From Shimia litoralis (GTDB lineage Bacteria > Pseudomonadota > Alphaproteobacteria > Rhodobacterales > Rhodobacteraceae), in assembly GCF_005518135.1 (NCBI RefSeq), contig NZ_SULI01000013.1, forward strand, positions 12,533-76,532: a stretch of 64,000 bases of DNA, in the 5' to 3' direction. Each line of letters opens with the position of its first letter. Within the stretch, counting starts at the first letter, position 1. Below the pieces are notes generated by a model that was given only the letters and a program-made list of their open reading frames with translations, did no database searches and had not been told where the DNA came from. Position numbers and translations under genes: made by a program. This document shows positions 30,561-42,669 of the stretch, one piece after another.

Positions 30561-33500
30561 GTGTTTTCCTCAATCTTCATTTCACGCCCAAAGATGTCCT
30601 TTGTGATCTCTTTGGTATTAACCATCATGGGCATTATCGGCTTTCTTGTATTGCCGGTGGAACAGTTTCCTGAAATCACGCCGCCTGTGGTCAGCGTCAA
30701 AGCCACCTATACCGGCGCCAACTCCGAAACCGTCGAAAATTCGGTTGCTGCGCCGATCGAGGCCCAAGTCAACGGCGTCGATGACATGATTTACATGTCA
30801 TCTGACAGCACCGACAACGGCTCTTATTCCCTATCGGTCACATTCGAGGTCGGCACAGATCCCGACATCGCATCGGTGAATGTGCAGAACCGCGTGGCCC
30901 AAGCCACATCCTCACTCCCGACCGAGGTCACAAGCTCTGGTGTTGTGACGCAAAAATCTTCCACCAACATGTTGCTGTTGGTGACCTTGTCTTCACCCAA
31001 CGGAACCTATGACGAAGTCTTTCTGTCCAATTACGCCTCGATCAACCTAAAAGACGCCCTTGCGCGCGTCCAAGGGGTCGGGAGCGCCGACATCATGACG
31101 GACTATGCCTACTCCATGCGGATGTGGATGGACCCGAACCGCATGGCTGGGCTTGGCCTGACTCCAGGGGACATTATTCAGGCCATCCGCGAACAAAACC
31201 TAGAAGTCTCTGCCGGACAAATCGGCACGCCTCCGATCCCCACAGGTCAACAGTTTCAATATACCATCAAATCCAAAGGCCGCCTGACCACTGCGAAGGA
31301 ATTCGAGAACATCGTGCTACGCACCGGAGACGCGGGAAGCATCGTGCGCATTCGCGATGTCGCCAAAGTCGAGTTGGGCTCAAGCTATTATAACGCATCG
31401 GGTCGATTTTCCGGACAACCCGCCACGGTTCTCGCAATTTACCAAGCACCCGGCGCAAACGCGCTGGCTGTTGCCGATGGTGTAAAATCAGAACTAAACC
31501 GTCTGGCGAGCGTCTTTCCCGATGATGTGGCCTATGACGTGCCATTTGATTCCACCAAATTTGTGAACCAGTCACTCAAAGACGTGGTGTCCACATTGAT
31601 GCAGACATTTGTATTGGTCATCGCAGTGGTGTTCATCTTTCTTGGAAGTGTACGAGCCACAATCATTCCCGCTGTGGCCATTCCGGTCTCGCTGATCGGG
31701 ACATTTGCGTTTCTGCTGGCCTTTGATATGTCGCTGAACACGATCTCGCTGTTTGCTTTGGTTCTGGCAATCGGGATTGTGGTGGATGACGCCATTGTCG
31801 TTGTTGAAAACGTCGAGCGCATCATCGCCGAAGAAGGCCTGAGTGCTGCCGACGCAACCCGCAAGGCCATGGGCCAGATCACTGGTCCAGTTATCGCAAC
31901 AACTCTTGTACTTCTTGCAGTGTTTGTGCCGGTCACGTTCATGCCAGGTATTACCGGGCGGCTGTATTCACAGTTTGCCGTCACCATTTCGATCGCGGTC
32001 GTGATTTCTTCGATTAATGCTCTGACTTTGTCGCCTGCTCTGTGCGGTTTGATTTTGAAGAAGCGCGATGGTCCACCCAAAGGCATGTTGGCGAAATTTG
32101 AACAAGGTATCGGTGGCGTACGTGGCGGATATGTAGGTATTGTACGCCGTTTGGTACGTGTACCGTTGCTTGCCGTGGCCATCTTGGCATCGATGATATT
32201 GGGCTCTGGTGGCTTGCTCAAAGCCTTGCCCGCAGGGTTTATTCCCTTGGAAGACAATGGCTATTTGTTTGTCGACGTGCAATTGCCGGACGCAGCATCC
32301 CTTGAGCGCACCGAGGCTGTCGCAGAACGAGTAAGCAACAAAATTCTCGAAATCCCCGGTGTGGCGTCTACTGTTCAGGTCAACGGCTATAGCATGCTTA
32401 GCGGATCCAGCTCCAATGGGGCCATGGTCATCGCCAACCTTGATCCATGGGACACTCGAACCACCGAAGAGACCAGCGCAGACGGCATTCTGAGCCAAAT
32501 TCTGGGTGTGGCCAATCAGGAAATCGCCGCCAGTGTGATTGCGTTCAACCCCCCACCTATTTCGGGTCTGGGCATGAGCGCAGGTGTGGAAATGAAGGTG
32601 CAGCAGACAGGCGGCGGCTCCGCCCAAGACCTGTCCGCAGCCATCGGGTCTTTGGTGTACGCAGCCAATCAGCGGCCCGAAATTGGCCAGTCATATTCTA
32701 CATTCCGCGCCAATGTTCCCAAGGTGTTTATTGATCTGGATAGAGAAAAGGCCAAATCCCTCAACGTCGCAATTTCTGACGTGTTCCAGACACTACAGGC
32801 CTATATGGGGTCCTATTATGTGAACGACTTTAACCTGTTTGGCCGCGTGTATCGCGTGATGATTCAGGCCGACGGTGAATACCGCGATAAGGTCGAGGAT
32901 CTTGATACCCTTTACGTACGGTCGCAAGCCGGCGAAATGGTGCCGATGGGAACGCTGATCAACGTGCGCAAAGAACTCGGTCCCGTCGCATTGAACCGCT
33001 ACAACATGTTCCGTGCGGCAACCGTCACCGCGGTGCCTGCCCCGGGGCTTTCGACCGGAGATGCCATCAGGATTCTCGAGGAAGAAGCCGCGACAGCCCT
33101 TCCACCCGGATACTCGTTTGAATGGACCGGCACCGCACAACAGCAACAAGCCTCTGGCGGGTTGGTTGTTCTGATCCTCGTAATGGCCGTCGTCTTTGGG
33201 TATTTGTTCCTAGTGGCACAATACGAAAGCTGGACAATGCCCATAGGTATCCTGCTGTCTGTAACCGTTGCCTTGTTTGGGGCGCTGGCGGCTGTGTCGG
33301 TGTCGGGCGGGGATGTGAACCTATATACCCAAATCGGGATGATCATGCTTATTGGTCTGGCATCCAAAAACGCGATTTTGATTGTAGAGTTCGCCATGGA
33401 ACGCCGCGCAAGCGGTATGTCCATTCGCGACGCCGCCATCGAAGCCGCCACCCAAAGATTCCGCGCTGTGATGATGACGGCGCTGTCGTTCTTGCTGGGT

Positions 33501-33695
33501 GTTGTACCACTGTTGATGGCAAGCGGAGCCGGTGCGGCCAGCCAGAAGGCGATTGGTATCGCCGTCTTTGGCGGTATGCTCGCGGCCACAGTGATCGGCG
33601 TGATCATCGTGCCGGTGTTGTATGTTATCCTGCAGCGGTCCCGCGAATGGGTCAAAGGCGTCAAGCAAGACGATGCAGCACCCCAAGCTGAATAA
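30561..33695 (+). CDS. RND multidrug efflux permease (HAE1 type)
   Basis: A 1044-residue AcrB/MexB-like proton-driven exporter with 12 expected membrane spans and two large periplasmic loops. [19 protein letters not shown] is the first helix. Asp409-Asp410 in [17 protein letters not shown] correspond to the paired proton-relay aspartates. [16 protein letters not shown] marks the second repeat. The start is a GTG shortly after the adaptor stop. The substrates cannot be predicted. A strong bidirectional terminator closes the operon. Confidence 0.93.
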   Translation: MFSSIFISRPKMSFVISLVLTIMGIIGFLVLPVEQFPEITPPVVSVKATYTGANSETVENSVAAPIEAQVNGVDDMIYMSSDSTDNGSYSLSVTFEVGTDPDIASVNVQNRVAQATSSLPTEVTSSGVVTQKSSTNMLLLVTLSSPNGTYDEVFLSNYASINLKDALARVQGVGSADIMTDYAYSMRMWMDPNRMAGLGLTPGDIIQAIREQNLEVSAGQIGTPPIPTGQQFQYTIKSKGRLTTAKEFENIVLRTGDAGSIVRIRDVAKVELGSSYYNASGRFSGQPATVLAIYQAPGANALAVADGVKSELNRLASVFPDDVAYDVPFDSTKFVNQSLKDVVSTLMQTFVLVIAVVFIFLGSVRATIIPAVAIPVSLIGTFAFLLAFDMSLNTISLFALVLAIGIVVDDAIVVVENVERIIAEEGLSAADATRKAMGQITGPVIATTLVLLAVFVPVTFMPGITGRLYSQFAVTISIAVVISSINALTLSPALCGLILKKRDGPPKGMLAKFEQGIGGVRGGYVGIVRRLVRVPLLAVAILASMILGSGGLLKALPAGFIPLEDNGYLFVDVQLPDAASLERTEAVAERVSNKILEIPGVASTVQVNGYSMLSGSSSNGAMVIANLDPWDTRTTEETSADGILSQILGVANQEIAASVIAFNPPPISGLGMSAGVEMKVQQTGGGSAQDLSAAIGSLVYAANQRPEIGQSYSTFRANVPKVFIDLDREKAKSLNVAISDVFQTLQAYMGSYYVNDFNLFGRVYRVMIQADGEYRDKVEDLDTLYVRSQAGEMVPMGTLINVRKELGPVALNRYNMFRAATVTAVPAPGLSTGDAIRILEEEAATALPPGYSFEWTGTAQQQQASGGLVVLILVMAVVFGYLFLVAQYESWTMPIGILLSVTVALFGALAAVSVSGGDVNLYTQIGMIMLIGLASKNAILIVEFAMERRASGMSIRDAAIEAATQRFRAVMMTALSFLLGVVPLLMASGAGAASQKAIGIAVFGGMLAATVIGVIIVPVLYVILQRSREWVKGVKQDDAAPQAE

Positions 33696-33714
33696 TGATC
33701 CACATATTTGACTA

Positions 33715-33751
33715 AAAAGGCGCCGCACTCTTCCCGAGTGCGGCGCCTTTT
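33715..33751. terminator. Bidirectional terminator between RND operon and hydantoinase gene
   Basis: A perfect 16-bp stem AAAAGGCGCCGCACTC/GAGTGCGGCGCCTTTT with a five-base loop between two convergent genes. Confidence 0.93.
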
Positions 33752-33775
33752 GTATCATGACTGTCTCACTCGACG

Positions 33776-36700
33776 TTAGGCCTTGCCAAAACCTCCACCG
33801 CCGGGGGTTTCCATAATGAACACATCATTGATGTCGACATCCAACGCGTCATTGCCTTTCATTTCGACAATCGTTCCGTTGGCGCGCTCTACTGCGTTCC
33901 GACCGCAACCGCCGTGGCCACCGCCATTGGCACCTTGAGGCGGGACGATACGATGCGAGGTCAAAACCGTGGTGGTCATTTTTTCCAAGAACCGCAACCT
34001 ACGCCGAATACCCTCGCCGCCAGTATGTTTTCCGACGCCACCGGACCCCTTGCGAATGGAAAACTCGTCAATCCGAACCGGAAAGCGCCATTCCAGAATT
34101 TCGGGATCGGTCATCAGCGTGTTTGTCATATGGGAATGCACCGCATCCGCCCCGTCAAAGTCGGGGCCGGCTCCGGTTCCTCCACAGATGGTTTCATAGT
34201 TTTGGAACGTTTCGTTGCCCCAAATATGGTTGTTCATTGTGCCTTGGGATCCCGCCAAAACGCCCAGCGCACCATACAGCGTATCGGCAATGGCCTGACT
34301 GACCTCGGTATTTCCCGCGATAACTGCCGCCGGATACTTTGGATTAATCATGGACCCTTCTGGAACCTTGATGGTCAGTGGTTTCAGGCAGCCCTCGTTC
34401 ATTGGGATATCCGACCCAACCAGCGTGCGGAACACATAGAGCACCACCGCCTTACAAATCGAGATCGGCGCGTTGTAATTCCCGCGATCCTGTTCTGATG
34501 TGCCCGTGAAATCGATCGTGGCCTTGCGCGCACCCCGATCCACCTTGATGTCCACCTGAATTTGTTGCCCCGAATCCAGATGATAGACATTGCGCCCATC
34601 GGTCAGCGCCCCAAGAACCCGGCGCACGCTTTCTTCGGCATTGTCCTGAACGTGCCCCATATAGGCTTGCACAGCGCCAATGCCAAATTGCGACACCATT
34701 TTGCGCACTTCCTTTGCGCCCGTTTCATTCGCCGCTATCTGAGCGGCCAAATCTGCAATATTGTCATCGATGTTGCGACATGGGTAAGGGCCCGATCCAA
34801 GCAGCGCACGCGTTTCAGCCTCTAGGAACCGACCTTGATCGACCAGCTTAAAGTTATCAATCAACACGCCTTCTTCATCAATATGGGTGCTGTCAGGCGG
34901 CGCTGATCCCGGGGTGCGCCCGCCAATATCGGCGTGGTGCCCGCGTGAACCGACATAGAACAGAACCTCTTCTCCCATGTCGTCAAACACTGGTGTTATG
35001 ACCGTCACATCCGGTAGGTGCGTCCCCCCATTGAATGGCGCATTCAACATAAAGACATCGCCAGCGACCATGGTATCCTTATTGCCGTCGATGATCGTGC
35101 GCACAGACTCGCCCATTGATCCCAAATGCACAGGCACATGCGGTGCGTTGGCAACAAGACCTCCCTCTGGATCAAACAACGCACAAGAAAAGTCGAGACG
35201 TTCTTTGATGTTCACAGAGTATGCGGTGTTGGCCAAAGTTGCGCCCATTTGCTCGGCAATAGACATAAAGAGATTGTTAAAGACTTCGAGCATCACAGGA
35301 TCGGCTTGGGCGCTAACCAATTCAACAGAGCTGCGCGCGACAAGGCGTGTACAGATCAAATTGCCAAACTGGTCGACCTCGGCACCCCATTCGGGTTCCA
35401 CAATCACTGTACCGGTTGTTTCTGAAATGATTGCCGGCCCCTGAATGGACTGTCCGGGTCGTAGATCATCCCGCCAATACAGCGGTGCTGTTTGCATTTC
35501 TCCACCCGCCGTGATCTCAACCTGATCAACCGGCACTGGGTCCGTGTTCTGGTGCTCAAGGGTGTCTTGAGCCACCGTGTCTGCAAGACCGATCACCTCA
35601 ACCGAGATTGCTTCAAAAACAACTTCGCGATCAGGATCGGCGAATCCATAGATTGCCCGATGCGATTCATCGAACGCAGCACGCATGTCCAGCGCTGCAC
35701 CAAACGGAACCTCAAGCGCCTGATGCGACCCTGCATAACGTACATGCGCCAATTGAACGAGCGATAGGTCAACCGCATCCGCGCCTTGCGCCATGACTTC
35801 GTCAGATGCCGCATTTTGCATCCGCAGCATCATTTCAGCCGCCTCTGCCGTCGATTGAGCCGCAAGAGGTTTGTTAAACTGGCCCTGTCTCAGCGCCCTA
35901 ATTTCAGCAAGCCCCATACCATAGGCAGACAAAACACCCGCAAACGGGTGGATGAATACCTTGGTCATGCCCAGCGCATCTGCCACCAGACAGGCGTGTT
36001 GACCACCCGCGCCACCAAAGCAATTCAAGGTATAGCTGGTGACATCATACCCGCGCTGAACCGAGATCTTCTTGATGGCCCGCGCCATGTTTTCCACAGC
36101 AATTCGCAAGAAACCTTCTGCGACCTCTTCGACGGCCAGCACAGGGTCTCCAGTTTCATCGGATATCTCGCGCGCAAGGTTCGCAAACTTTTGACGGACA
36201 ACCTCCACATCCAAGGGGGCGTTGGCATCTGGACCAAACACATGCGGAAAATGCTGTGGCTGAAGTTTACCGAGCAAAACATTACAATCCGTAACCGTAA
36301 GCGGTCCGCCACGTCGATAGCACGCAGGTCCCGGATTGGCTCCTGCACTTTCTGGGCCGACTTGGTAACGCCCGTCCCGAAAGGTCAAAATAGACCCGCC
36401 GCCAGCCGCCACCGTGTGGATATTCATCATTGGCGCGCGCATCCGCACGCCGGCCACTTCGGTATCAAAACTGCGTTCATAGCTTCCGGCGAAATGGCAC
36501 ACATCTGTGGATGTCCCGCCCATATCAAAGCCGATTAACTTATCATGTCCTGCCTGCGCGGCGGTCTTGACCATACCCACGACGCCACCCGCGGGTCCTG
36601 AGAGGATCGCATCTTTGCCCTGAAACAGAGACGCATCCGTCAAGCCGCCACTGGATTGCATGAACAACAGCTGCTTCTGGTCTTGTCCCCCGCCATCCAA

Positions 36701-37378
36701 GGCATCCCGCACCTGCTCAACATAGCGGCGCAAAATCGGTGACAGATACGCATCGACAACCGTGGTGTCGCCCCGACCAACCAATTTCATTAATGCGCTG
36801 ACATTGTGACTAACTGAAATCTGGGTAAATCCGATCTCACGCGCTATGCCTGCTGCTTCAAGCTCGTGAATTCCGTTCTTGTAAGAATGCATAAACGCAA
36901 TCGCGACGGATCGAATGCCAGTATCGTAGGCAACCTGAAGTGCCGCTCTGACACCTTCACCATCAAGCGGTGTCAGTATCTGTCCTGTGGCATCAAGTCT
37001 TTCATCAGCCTCGATGGCTTGCTCATACAGCATATCAGGAAGTTGAATATGCAGGTCGAAAATCTTGGGTCGGTTCTGATACCCAATCTTAAGAAGATCG
37101 CCAAAACCTTTGGTGATCAACAGGGCCGTGCGGTCGCCTTTGCGTTCCAGCAAAGCATTTGTTGCAACGGTGGTGCCCATTTTTACGGCGTCAATGGTGC
37201 CCGGCTCGATTGCTCCAGTCGCGCCCACCCCCAGAATGTCTCGAATGCCGTGAACGGCGGCATCCTGATACTGCTCTGGGTTCTCAGATAATAGTTTGTG
37301 CGTGCGAAGCGCGCCGTCCGGTGTGCGTGCCACGATGTCGGTGAATGTCCCGCCACGATCAATCCAAAACTGCCACAT
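33776..37378 (-). CDS. Hydantoinase/5-oxoprolinase family protein (HyuA-HyuB fusion)
   Basis: A 1200-residue ATP-dependent amidohydrolase that fuses both subunits of the hydantoinase/oxoprolinase family, as in 5-oxoprolinase (which opens 5-oxoproline to glutamate). The HyuA half begins [18 protein letters not shown], the ATP-binding phosphate motif of the family, and contains [15 protein letters not shown] and AAGGGSIL. The HyuB half starts near residue 690 ([19 protein letters not shown]) and ends PGGGGFGKA. The fused form and length favour 5-oxoprolinase, but the exact substrate is not proven. It lies 128 bases downstream of the hupE-like gene. Confidence 0.87.
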   Translation of the reverse strand: MWQFWIDRGGTFTDIVARTPDGALRTHKLLSENPEQYQDAAVHGIRDILGVGATGAIEPGTIDAVKMGTTVATNALLERKGDRTALLITKGFGDLLKIGYQNRPKIFDLHIQLPDMLYEQAIEADERLDATGQILTPLDGEGVRAALQVAYDTGIRSVAIAFMHSYKNGIHELEAAGIAREIGFTQISVSHNVSALMKLVGRGDTTVVDAYLSPILRRYVEQVRDALDGGGQDQKQLLFMQSSGGLTDASLFQGKDAILSGPAGGVVGMVKTAAQAGHDKLIGFDMGGTSTDVCHFAGSYERSFDTEVAGVRMRAPMMNIHTVAAGGGSILTFRDGRYQVGPESAGANPGPACYRRGGPLTVTDCNVLLGKLQPQHFPHVFGPDANAPLDVEVVRQKFANLAREISDETGDPVLAVEEVAEGFLRIAVENMARAIKKISVQRGYDVTSYTLNCFGGAGGQHACLVADALGMTKVFIHPFAGVLSAYGMGLAEIRALRQGQFNKPLAAQSTAEAAEMMLRMQNAASDEVMAQGADAVDLSLVQLAHVRYAGSHQALEVPFGAALDMRAAFDESHRAIYGFADPDREVVFEAISVEVIGLADTVAQDTLEHQNTDPVPVDQVEITAGGEMQTAPLYWRDDLRPGQSIQGPAIISETTGTVIVEPEWGAEVDQFGNLICTRLVARSSVELVSAQADPVMLEVFNNLFMSIAEQMGATLANTAYSVNIKERLDFSCALFDPEGGLVANAPHVPVHLGSMGESVRTIIDGNKDTMVAGDVFMLNAPFNGGTHLPDVTVITPVFDDMGEEVLFYVGSRGHHADIGGRTPGSAPPDSTHIDEEGVLIDNFKLVDQGRFLEAETRALLGSGPYPCRNIDDNIADLAAQIAANETGAKEVRKMVSQFGIGAVQAYMGHVQDNAEESVRRVLGALTDGRNVYHLDSGQQIQVDIKVDRGARKATIDFTGTSEQDRGNYNAPISICKAVVLYVFRTLVGSDIPMNEGCLKPLTIKVPEGSMINPKYPAAVIAGNTEVSQAIADTLYGALGVLAGSQGTMNNHIWGNETFQNYETICGGTGAGPDFDGADAVHSHMTNTLMTDPEILEWRFPVRIDEFSIRKGSGGVGKHTGGEGIRRRLRFLEKMTTTVLTSHRIVPPQGANGGGHGGCGRNAVERANGTIVEMKGNDALDVDINDVFIMETPGGGGFGKA

Positions 37379-37506
37379 GTACTTGCGCCCTTCACTTGGT
37401 TTGCCTCTGTCCGGGCAACGCCCGAAAGGTTCAGTCGATATTCTTTAGTCCTGCATCTTGCAGGGGTCTAGATTGGAAAGCCCCACGCCACGAACGAACT
37501 GCCGGG

Positions 37507-38520
37507 CTAGAATGCGGCGATGCGCTCCACCAGCCAATACGTCGAGACAGCACCGATTGCATACCCGGCCGTGTTCATACCGATTGACCCGGGATGTTTC
37601 GAAATATCCGCCAACTTTGGCGCCACGCGCCGGATCACCCAGAAAATCAACACAACACCGCACACAAACGCAATCTGACCAGCTTCTACGCCAAGGTTAA
37701 ACGCCAAAAGCGCCAAGGGAATATCGCCTTGTGGTAGACCAATTTCCGAGAGCGCGCCCGCAAACCCCAACCCATGAAGAAGCCCAAAGACAAACGACAC
37801 GATCCACGGGTACAACTGTGTAAGGGTCGGCTTTCCCTCTTGGTGTCGCAAGATTTCGACGGCCAACAGCACAATAGATAATGCAATCACCGCCTCAACC
37901 GGCGGAGGCGGTACGCTGAGATATCCCAGTGAGGCCAACGCCAACGTGATGCTATGCGCCACCGTAAATGCGGTGATTGCCCCGATCAATCGTGTGGTCG
38001 TTGGCACCAGTAACAGCAACGCAAACACAAACAACAAGTGGTCGGTGCCACCTAGGATATGCTCAAATCCGAGTCCCAGATAGCTTGCGAAGACTTGCCC
38101 CCAAGAGGCGTCTTCGGGAACTTGAAAGCTGGTCGCGCTTGGTGTGAGGCGTGCGGTGTATATCCGCGCATCACCATCTTCGATCCGGAGCAAAACATCG
38201 GTTTGCGTTGCTTCGAGCCCCCTAATTTCAACGATCCCGCCGATCAAACCTTTGGGACAGTGCACAACCCATTGAGCAACCCAAGCTATGCCATCAAAGC
38301 GTGGTGCTTCCTGCTCTGGGCCCTGACAATTGGCGGGCAGCACCGCCGAAATAGCCATCGGTTTTCCCGCGACAGCTGGTTTGCGCCAAAACACACGCCA
38401 AGTGGTCTCTGACAGGTTTTCGATCTGCAGATACCCAGGATCAAGCGCATGCGCCTGCGCAGACCGATCCGGACTCAGAAGGACACAACACGCCAAGACA
38501 AGGCACAGAGCCCACTTCAT
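37507..38520 (-). CDS. HupE/UreJ family membrane protein
   Basis: A 337-residue inner-membrane protein. A signal-like N-terminus (about residues 1-23, ending AQA) and a periplasmic N-terminal domain of about 140 residues precede six or seven membrane helices. The transport signature GFEHILGGTDHLLFVFALLLL, plus FTVAHSITLALA and FGLLHGLGFAGAL with conserved His and Asp, fits the HupE/UreJ group. Some members carry nickel or cobalt, but others have no known link to metal; neither urease nor hydrogenase genes are in the window. Its start overlaps the stop of the upstream anchored parvulin as ATGA. Confidence 0.83.
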   Translation of the reverse strand: MKWALCLVLACCVLLSPDRSAQAHALDPGYLQIENLSETTWRVFWRKPAVAGKPMAISAVLPANCQGPEQEAPRFDGIAWVAQWVVHCPKGLIGGIVEIRGLEATQTDVLLRIEDGDARIYTARLTPSATSFQVPEDASWGQVFASYLGLGFEHILGGTDHLLFVFALLLLVPTTTRLIGAITAFTVAHSITLALASLGYLSVPPPPVEAVIALSIVLLAVEILRHQEGKPTLTQLYPWIVSFVFGLLHGLGFAGALSEIGLPQGDIPLALLAFNLGVEAGQIAFVCGVVLIFWVIRRVAPKLADISKHPGSIGMNTAGYAIGAVSTYWLVERIAAF

Positions 38521-39362
38521 TCGCTCAGAACCGCTTGCAGAGTCGCAGCCGTGGGTTTGACAATGTCATAGCCCGCCAAAAACTTCGCATATTGTGCCTT
38601 GGACACGATCTGGCGTTGTTCATTGCGCCAATCTGCGAGAACCTTGTTTCGGACGTGATCAAATGGCGGCAATTGCTCCGGAACGTATTGCCCCACATTC
38701 ACCAGATGCCAACCAAAGCCGGATCGTACCGGGCCAGCCCAAACACCGATTTTAGTGTTCGCAACTTGAGCAAAGAAACCGTTCCCAAATGTCCCGTCAG
38801 TGTTTTGTTCAGAGGCTTGGGACAATGACTTGGGCAACAATCCGCGCCGCCCAAGAGATGCGGGGGACGCGCCGGATGCGAGCAATTCAAGGGCCTGCTG
38901 CACATCTTGTTCATCAATAGCGTCACCTAAAAAAATCTGCTCGAATGTGACTTTTGCAGGGGTCATATAGGACGCTGGATTACTTTCCATAAAGGCCTGC
39001 AGGATCGCATCATCAGGTTCGAGCATTTGAACTGCAGAGTCGCTGAAAAATTGCATTTTTTGGTTCAAGCGCGCACGTATTACGGCATCCCCACGATCAA
39101 GCCCCAAAGCGATCGCTTCGCGCATCATCACTTCTTCTTGGATGGTGCGCTCGATGAGCGCATTCAATTCATCTTCGGTGGGCAATCTATTCCAAATTGA
39201 CTTATGTTGTTCGATCAGCACGCGCAGATCATTTTCTGCGATCACAATCTGATCCACCTCGATCTCTGCTGGGCGATCCTTTTGAACAACGTTAAAATAC
39301 GCGAAAATGACAAACGCGAGTATCAGGAATTGGAAAATTGGCTCTCTTAGTATGCGCTTCAA
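38517..39362 (-). CDS. Membrane-anchored parvulin-type peptidyl-prolyl isomerase
   Basis: A 281-residue protein with one N-terminal membrane segment (FQFLILAFVIFAYFNVV, residues 11-27) and a periplasmic domain. The region VTFEQIFLGD...GFFAQV...GPVRSGFGWHLVNVGQY is a divergent PpiC rotamase domain. An N-terminal SurA-like helical part holds many Glu and Arg residues. It overlaps the HupE-like gene by 4 bases, so it is probably a dedicated partner in folding or assembly of that membrane protein, or of a shared system; this is inference. Confidence 0.78.
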   Translation of the reverse strand: MKRILREPIFQFLILAFVIFAYFNVVQKDRPAEIEVDQIVIAENDLRVLIEQHKSIWNRLPTEDELNALIERTIQEEVMMREAIALGLDRGDAVIRARLNQKMQFFSDSAVQMLEPDDAILQAFMESNPASYMTPAKVTFEQIFLGDAIDEQDVQQALELLASGASPASLGRRGLLPKSLSQASEQNTDGTFGNGFFAQVANTKIGVWAGPVRSGFGWHLVNVGQYVPEQLPPFDHVRNKVLADWRNEQRQIVSKAQYAKFLAGYDIVKPTAATLQAVLSE

Positions 39363-39523
39363 TTGAGCTCTCCGGTTTTGGTCAAACCCGTTTCAAGACA
39401 GTCAATCATCAAGGTCGAGGTCTGTTTGATCAGAAAACCCAGATCGCCCAGATTTCGCAAGAGCTTCTGCCGAAAACTGGGCACATTTTCTGTTTCTTCC
39501 CCCCAAAACGCTCGCTTGAGGTA

Positions 39524-41530
39524 CTATGCTTCGGCGATGCGTGGCCGCCCTGACGCCTCGACACAAATATCACCTTCCAGAAAAACTTCGCGGCCTTCGG
39601 CTTGCGCCGTCTTAAGGTCCCGCTCTGCCACCAACCGAATACCTTCTGCGCCCGCCTTAACCGCATCTTCTTCGGCGACGAAGCGCAAATACTGCTCTAA
39701 CTCATCAAGCGCTTCCGTTGGATCAGAGAAATCTTTCGGCCCCTCTGGAAGGTGCACGCGAAAGCGCCCCTCGGCGGGAGATGTGACTGTTCCCGACTTG
39801 CGGATGGTGACACGGCCCACGACAGCCCCAATCGCGTTCGCGACTCCGGCATGTTCAGGCAGGTTCATTTCCGTGCCAAGGCGTTCGCCCACAGCAGGAT
39901 AATAGGTGCGCGCCGATGCTCCCAAACCCACCACAGGAATATTGAGAGCTGCCTCAAGTCGCACCAAACCTCGATGTCTGGCAAGGCCACGTTGCATCAA
40001 CACATGTCGTGACAACACGTCCGCGGGCAGACCAAAGTCTTCTTGTTCTTCATCAAAAGCGGTCTCTAGCAAAGCCAAAACCGTCTGCTGCGTCAGTTGA
40101 TCCACGATGATCTTGGCCATGTCTTCAGGGTTTGGCGCCAGCATATTGCCTGACCCCGTACGACGGCGGCCAAACAAGGCAAGCGCTTTGCTCGCAGCTT
40201 CGGCATCCCACGAATCTGAAGTCCGCATCACGTGGCTTGCGTCCGAGGGAGTTACGCCAGCCAATTGCACCAACCCTCGATCCACAAGACGCCGCAACGA
40301 TTTACTCTCGATGCGCGATCGCAACACATCTCCAACAGGGTGCAAATCTTGACCAAGACGGTCGAGCAGCGCTGCCTCGCGCGGCTCGAGACCGCCCGCA
40401 TGTACACCTTGGACTGCGCGGACGAACCTTGCATCATACTCACCTGGCATGACGCTGCGCAGCTGAGCATCAAGCGCCCGATGCACAATTTCCGGAGATT
40501 CCGACGCGACCAACGCGATGGGCAACACCCGTCTCGGCCCCAAAGTCACCCCCCCTGCGAGGCCCTCTGTCAGAAAATGGGCTTCGCTGTCCCCACCGAG
40601 ACCTGTTGTACGCATAGCAACGGCTTCGACCATGGTGCGATAACGGCCAACGCGCGCGCCGTTCGGATCAATGGCCGGACGCCCCTGACGCAACACCGCC
40701 ACATCTGTCGTAGTGCCCCCAATATCGCTGACCAATGCCTCTTGGGCACCCGTCATCCATCGTGCCCCGACAATAGATGCCGCAGGGCCGCTCAGGATTG
40801 TTTCAATGGGCCGCTCACGCGCGAAATCGGCCGAGATCAATGCTCCATCTCCTCGCACAACCATCAAGGGCGCAGTGACTCCCAAATTTTCGAGCTCGTC
40901 CTGGGCGCGACCAATCAATTTGTCGATCATGCCGACAAGCCGTGCGTTCAAGACAGCGGTCATCGCACGCTTGGGACCGTTCAGCTTGGACGACAGATGG
41001 TGCGAACAACTGACAGGACGCCCAGTAAGATCATGAATCAATCGAGAGACCTGTATTTCATGGGCGGGATTTCGCGTTGCAAACTGAGCAGCAACAGCAA
41101 ATCCAGACACATCAGCGCCATGCTGCTCCAACCAGTCGCGCAGAGTGGCTTCGTCTAAGGGTTTGGCCTCGCCTCCGGCATGATTATGCCCCCCCTCTAA
41201 CAAAAGCGCAGGATCGCCAGACAACGCATCCGCCAACCCATGCCGTTCAAGATCACCCGCCCGGAACCCAACCAAAATAAGGGCGACACGTCCGCCCTGC
41301 CCTTCAACAAGAGCGTTGGTCGCCAGCGTTGTCGACAAAGACGCCAACCCAATCTCTGATGCATCCACCGCGGCCTCTGCAAGTACAGCACGTACTGCCT
41401 TGCCAATCCCAACGGCCAAATCGTGACGGGTCGTCAGGGATTTGGCGAAAGACACCACAGTTTTTTCATCACGGATCAGCACAGCATCGGTATACGTGCC
41501 GCCTGTATCCACTCCCAAAGACAATGTCAT
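39524..41530 (-). CDS. Hydantoinase/oxoprolinase, HyuA subunit type (stand-alone)
   Basis: A 668-residue HyuA-type protein. The N-terminus MTLSLGVDTGGTYTDAVLI carries the ATP-binding motif, and VSDIGGTTTDVAVL and GLGGDSEAHFL follow. The start at 41530, with AAGG upstream, is preferred over an in-frame start at 41626 that adds an unrelated leader. Unlike the fused protein at 33776-37378, there is no HyuB half and no hyuB neighbour. It follows queG by 44 bases and may be in the same transcript. The true reaction is unknown. Confidence 0.82.
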   Translation of the reverse strand: MTLSLGVDTGGTYTDAVLIRDEKTVVSFAKSLTTRHDLAVGIGKAVRAVLAEAAVDASEIGLASLSTTLATNALVEGQGGRVALILVGFRAGDLERHGLADALSGDPALLLEGGHNHAGGEAKPLDEATLRDWLEQHGADVSGFAVAAQFATRNPAHEIQVSRLIHDLTGRPVSCSHHLSSKLNGPKRAMTAVLNARLVGMIDKLIGRAQDELENLGVTAPLMVVRGDGALISADFARERPIETILSGPAASIVGARWMTGAQEALVSDIGGTTTDVAVLRQGRPAIDPNGARVGRYRTMVEAVAMRTTGLGGDSEAHFLTEGLAGGVTLGPRRVLPIALVASESPEIVHRALDAQLRSVMPGEYDARFVRAVQGVHAGGLEPREAALLDRLGQDLHPVGDVLRSRIESKSLRRLVDRGLVQLAGVTPSDASHVMRTSDSWDAEAASKALALFGRRRTGSGNMLAPNPEDMAKIIVDQLTQQTVLALLETAFDEEQEDFGLPADVLSRHVLMQRGLARHRGLVRLEAALNIPVVGLGASARTYYPAVGERLGTEMNLPEHAGVANAIGAVVGRVTIRKSGTVTSPAEGRFRVHLPEGPKDFSDPTEALDELEQYLRFVAEEDAVKAGAEGIRLVAERDLKTAQAEGREVFLEGDICVEASGRPRIAEA

Positions 41531-41574
41531 GAGGTGCCCTTCCAGTTTCGCGTGCCCGATACTCCCTCGGGCAC

Positions 41575-42642
41575 CTAAGCCTGTGCCTGTCCATTTGCGA
41601 CAGCTTTCAGTCGTTTCAAAGCCCATTGGGCAGCGTCAACAACCGTCATGTCAGGATCAGCGCAAAGAGAACTCGCGGGTGCCATAAATTCGGCGTTACC
41701 GCTGTTGCCCATGGCATAGAGCACATTGCGAATAAATCGGTTTCTGCCGATGCGCTTGATCGGGGACCCTGAAAAGAACTTGCGGAACTCTGCGTCGTCC
41801 AAAGTCACCAAAAACGCCAGTTCGGGCGCCTTCAAATCATCCCGAGCAAAATACCGCATCTCGCTGGCTTCAACTGCAAATTTGTTCCATGGACAGGCGG
41901 CAAGGCAATCGTCACAACCGTATATCCGGTTGCCCAGCATTGGGCGCAGATCTTCATCTACAGGACCATGATGTTCGATCGTCAGGTAAGAGATGCAGCG
42001 CCGTGCATCAATCTGGTGAGGTGCGGGAAATGCACCAGTCGGACACGCATCCAAGCATGACCGACACGATCCGCAATGGTCAACCTCAGCCGCGTCAGCT
42101 TCTAGGTGCACGGTGGTGAACACCGACCCCAAAAAGAACCACGACCCGAGGTCTCGGCTTACCAAATTGGTGTGCTTACCTTGCCAACCCAATCCCGCCG
42201 CCTGACCAAGCGGTTTCTCTGGCACTGGGGCAGTATCGACAAACACTTTGACCTGAGTGGCGTCACCTGTTTCTGCAATCAGCCATCTGGCCAACCGCTT
42301 CAGGCGTTTTTTCACAATGTCATGATAATCTTTGTTTTGAGCATAAACGGAAATGGCGCCGCGCTCTGGCATAGTGTGAACCGCAGTGGGGTCGTGCTCG
42401 GGCGTATAGCTCTCGCCAAGCATGATGACAGATTGCGCCTCGGGCCAAAGCGCCGCGGGATTGCTGCGCCAATGGGTGCGTTCGTTCAACCACCCCATCT
42501 GGCCCTGATAGTCTTGTGCCAGAAAACCAGCGAGCCCCTCGGGAACGTGCCCGACATCATGCGGCCGACAAATTCGGCATAGATCAAAGCCAATCGCCTG
42601 TGCTTCGGCAACCAAACGGGCCTTGAGATCAGACGACATCAT
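41575..42642 (-). CDS. queG: QueG, epoxyqueuosine reductase
   Basis: QueG performs the last step of queuosine tRNA modification, reducing epoxyqueuosine to queuosine with a cobalamin and two 4Fe-4S clusters. The 355-residue protein has both ferredoxin motifs, [15 protein letters not shown] and [12 protein letters not shown], and an N-terminal part with [29 protein letters not shown] typical of the family. It lies 27 bases after the GST gene and before the HyuA-type gene. The family match is clear. Confidence 0.94.
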   Translation of the reverse strand: MMSSDLKARLVAEAQAIGFDLCRICRPHDVGHVPEGLAGFLAQDYQGQMGWLNERTHWRSNPAALWPEAQSVIMLGESYTPEHDPTAVHTMPERGAISVYAQNKDYHDIVKKRLKRLARWLIAETGDATQVKVFVDTAPVPEKPLGQAAGLGWQGKHTNLVSRDLGSWFFLGSVFTTVHLEADAAEVDHCGSCRSCLDACPTGAFPAPHQIDARRCISYLTIEHHGPVDEDLRPMLGNRIYGCDDCLAACPWNKFAVEASEMRYFARDDLKAPELAFLVTLDDAEFRKFFSGSPIKRIGRNRFIRNVLYAMGNSGNAEFMAPASSLCADPDMTVVDAAQWALKRLKAVANGQAQA

Positions 42643-42669
42643 TAGCCCCCATGCTTCTGGACCCGAAGA

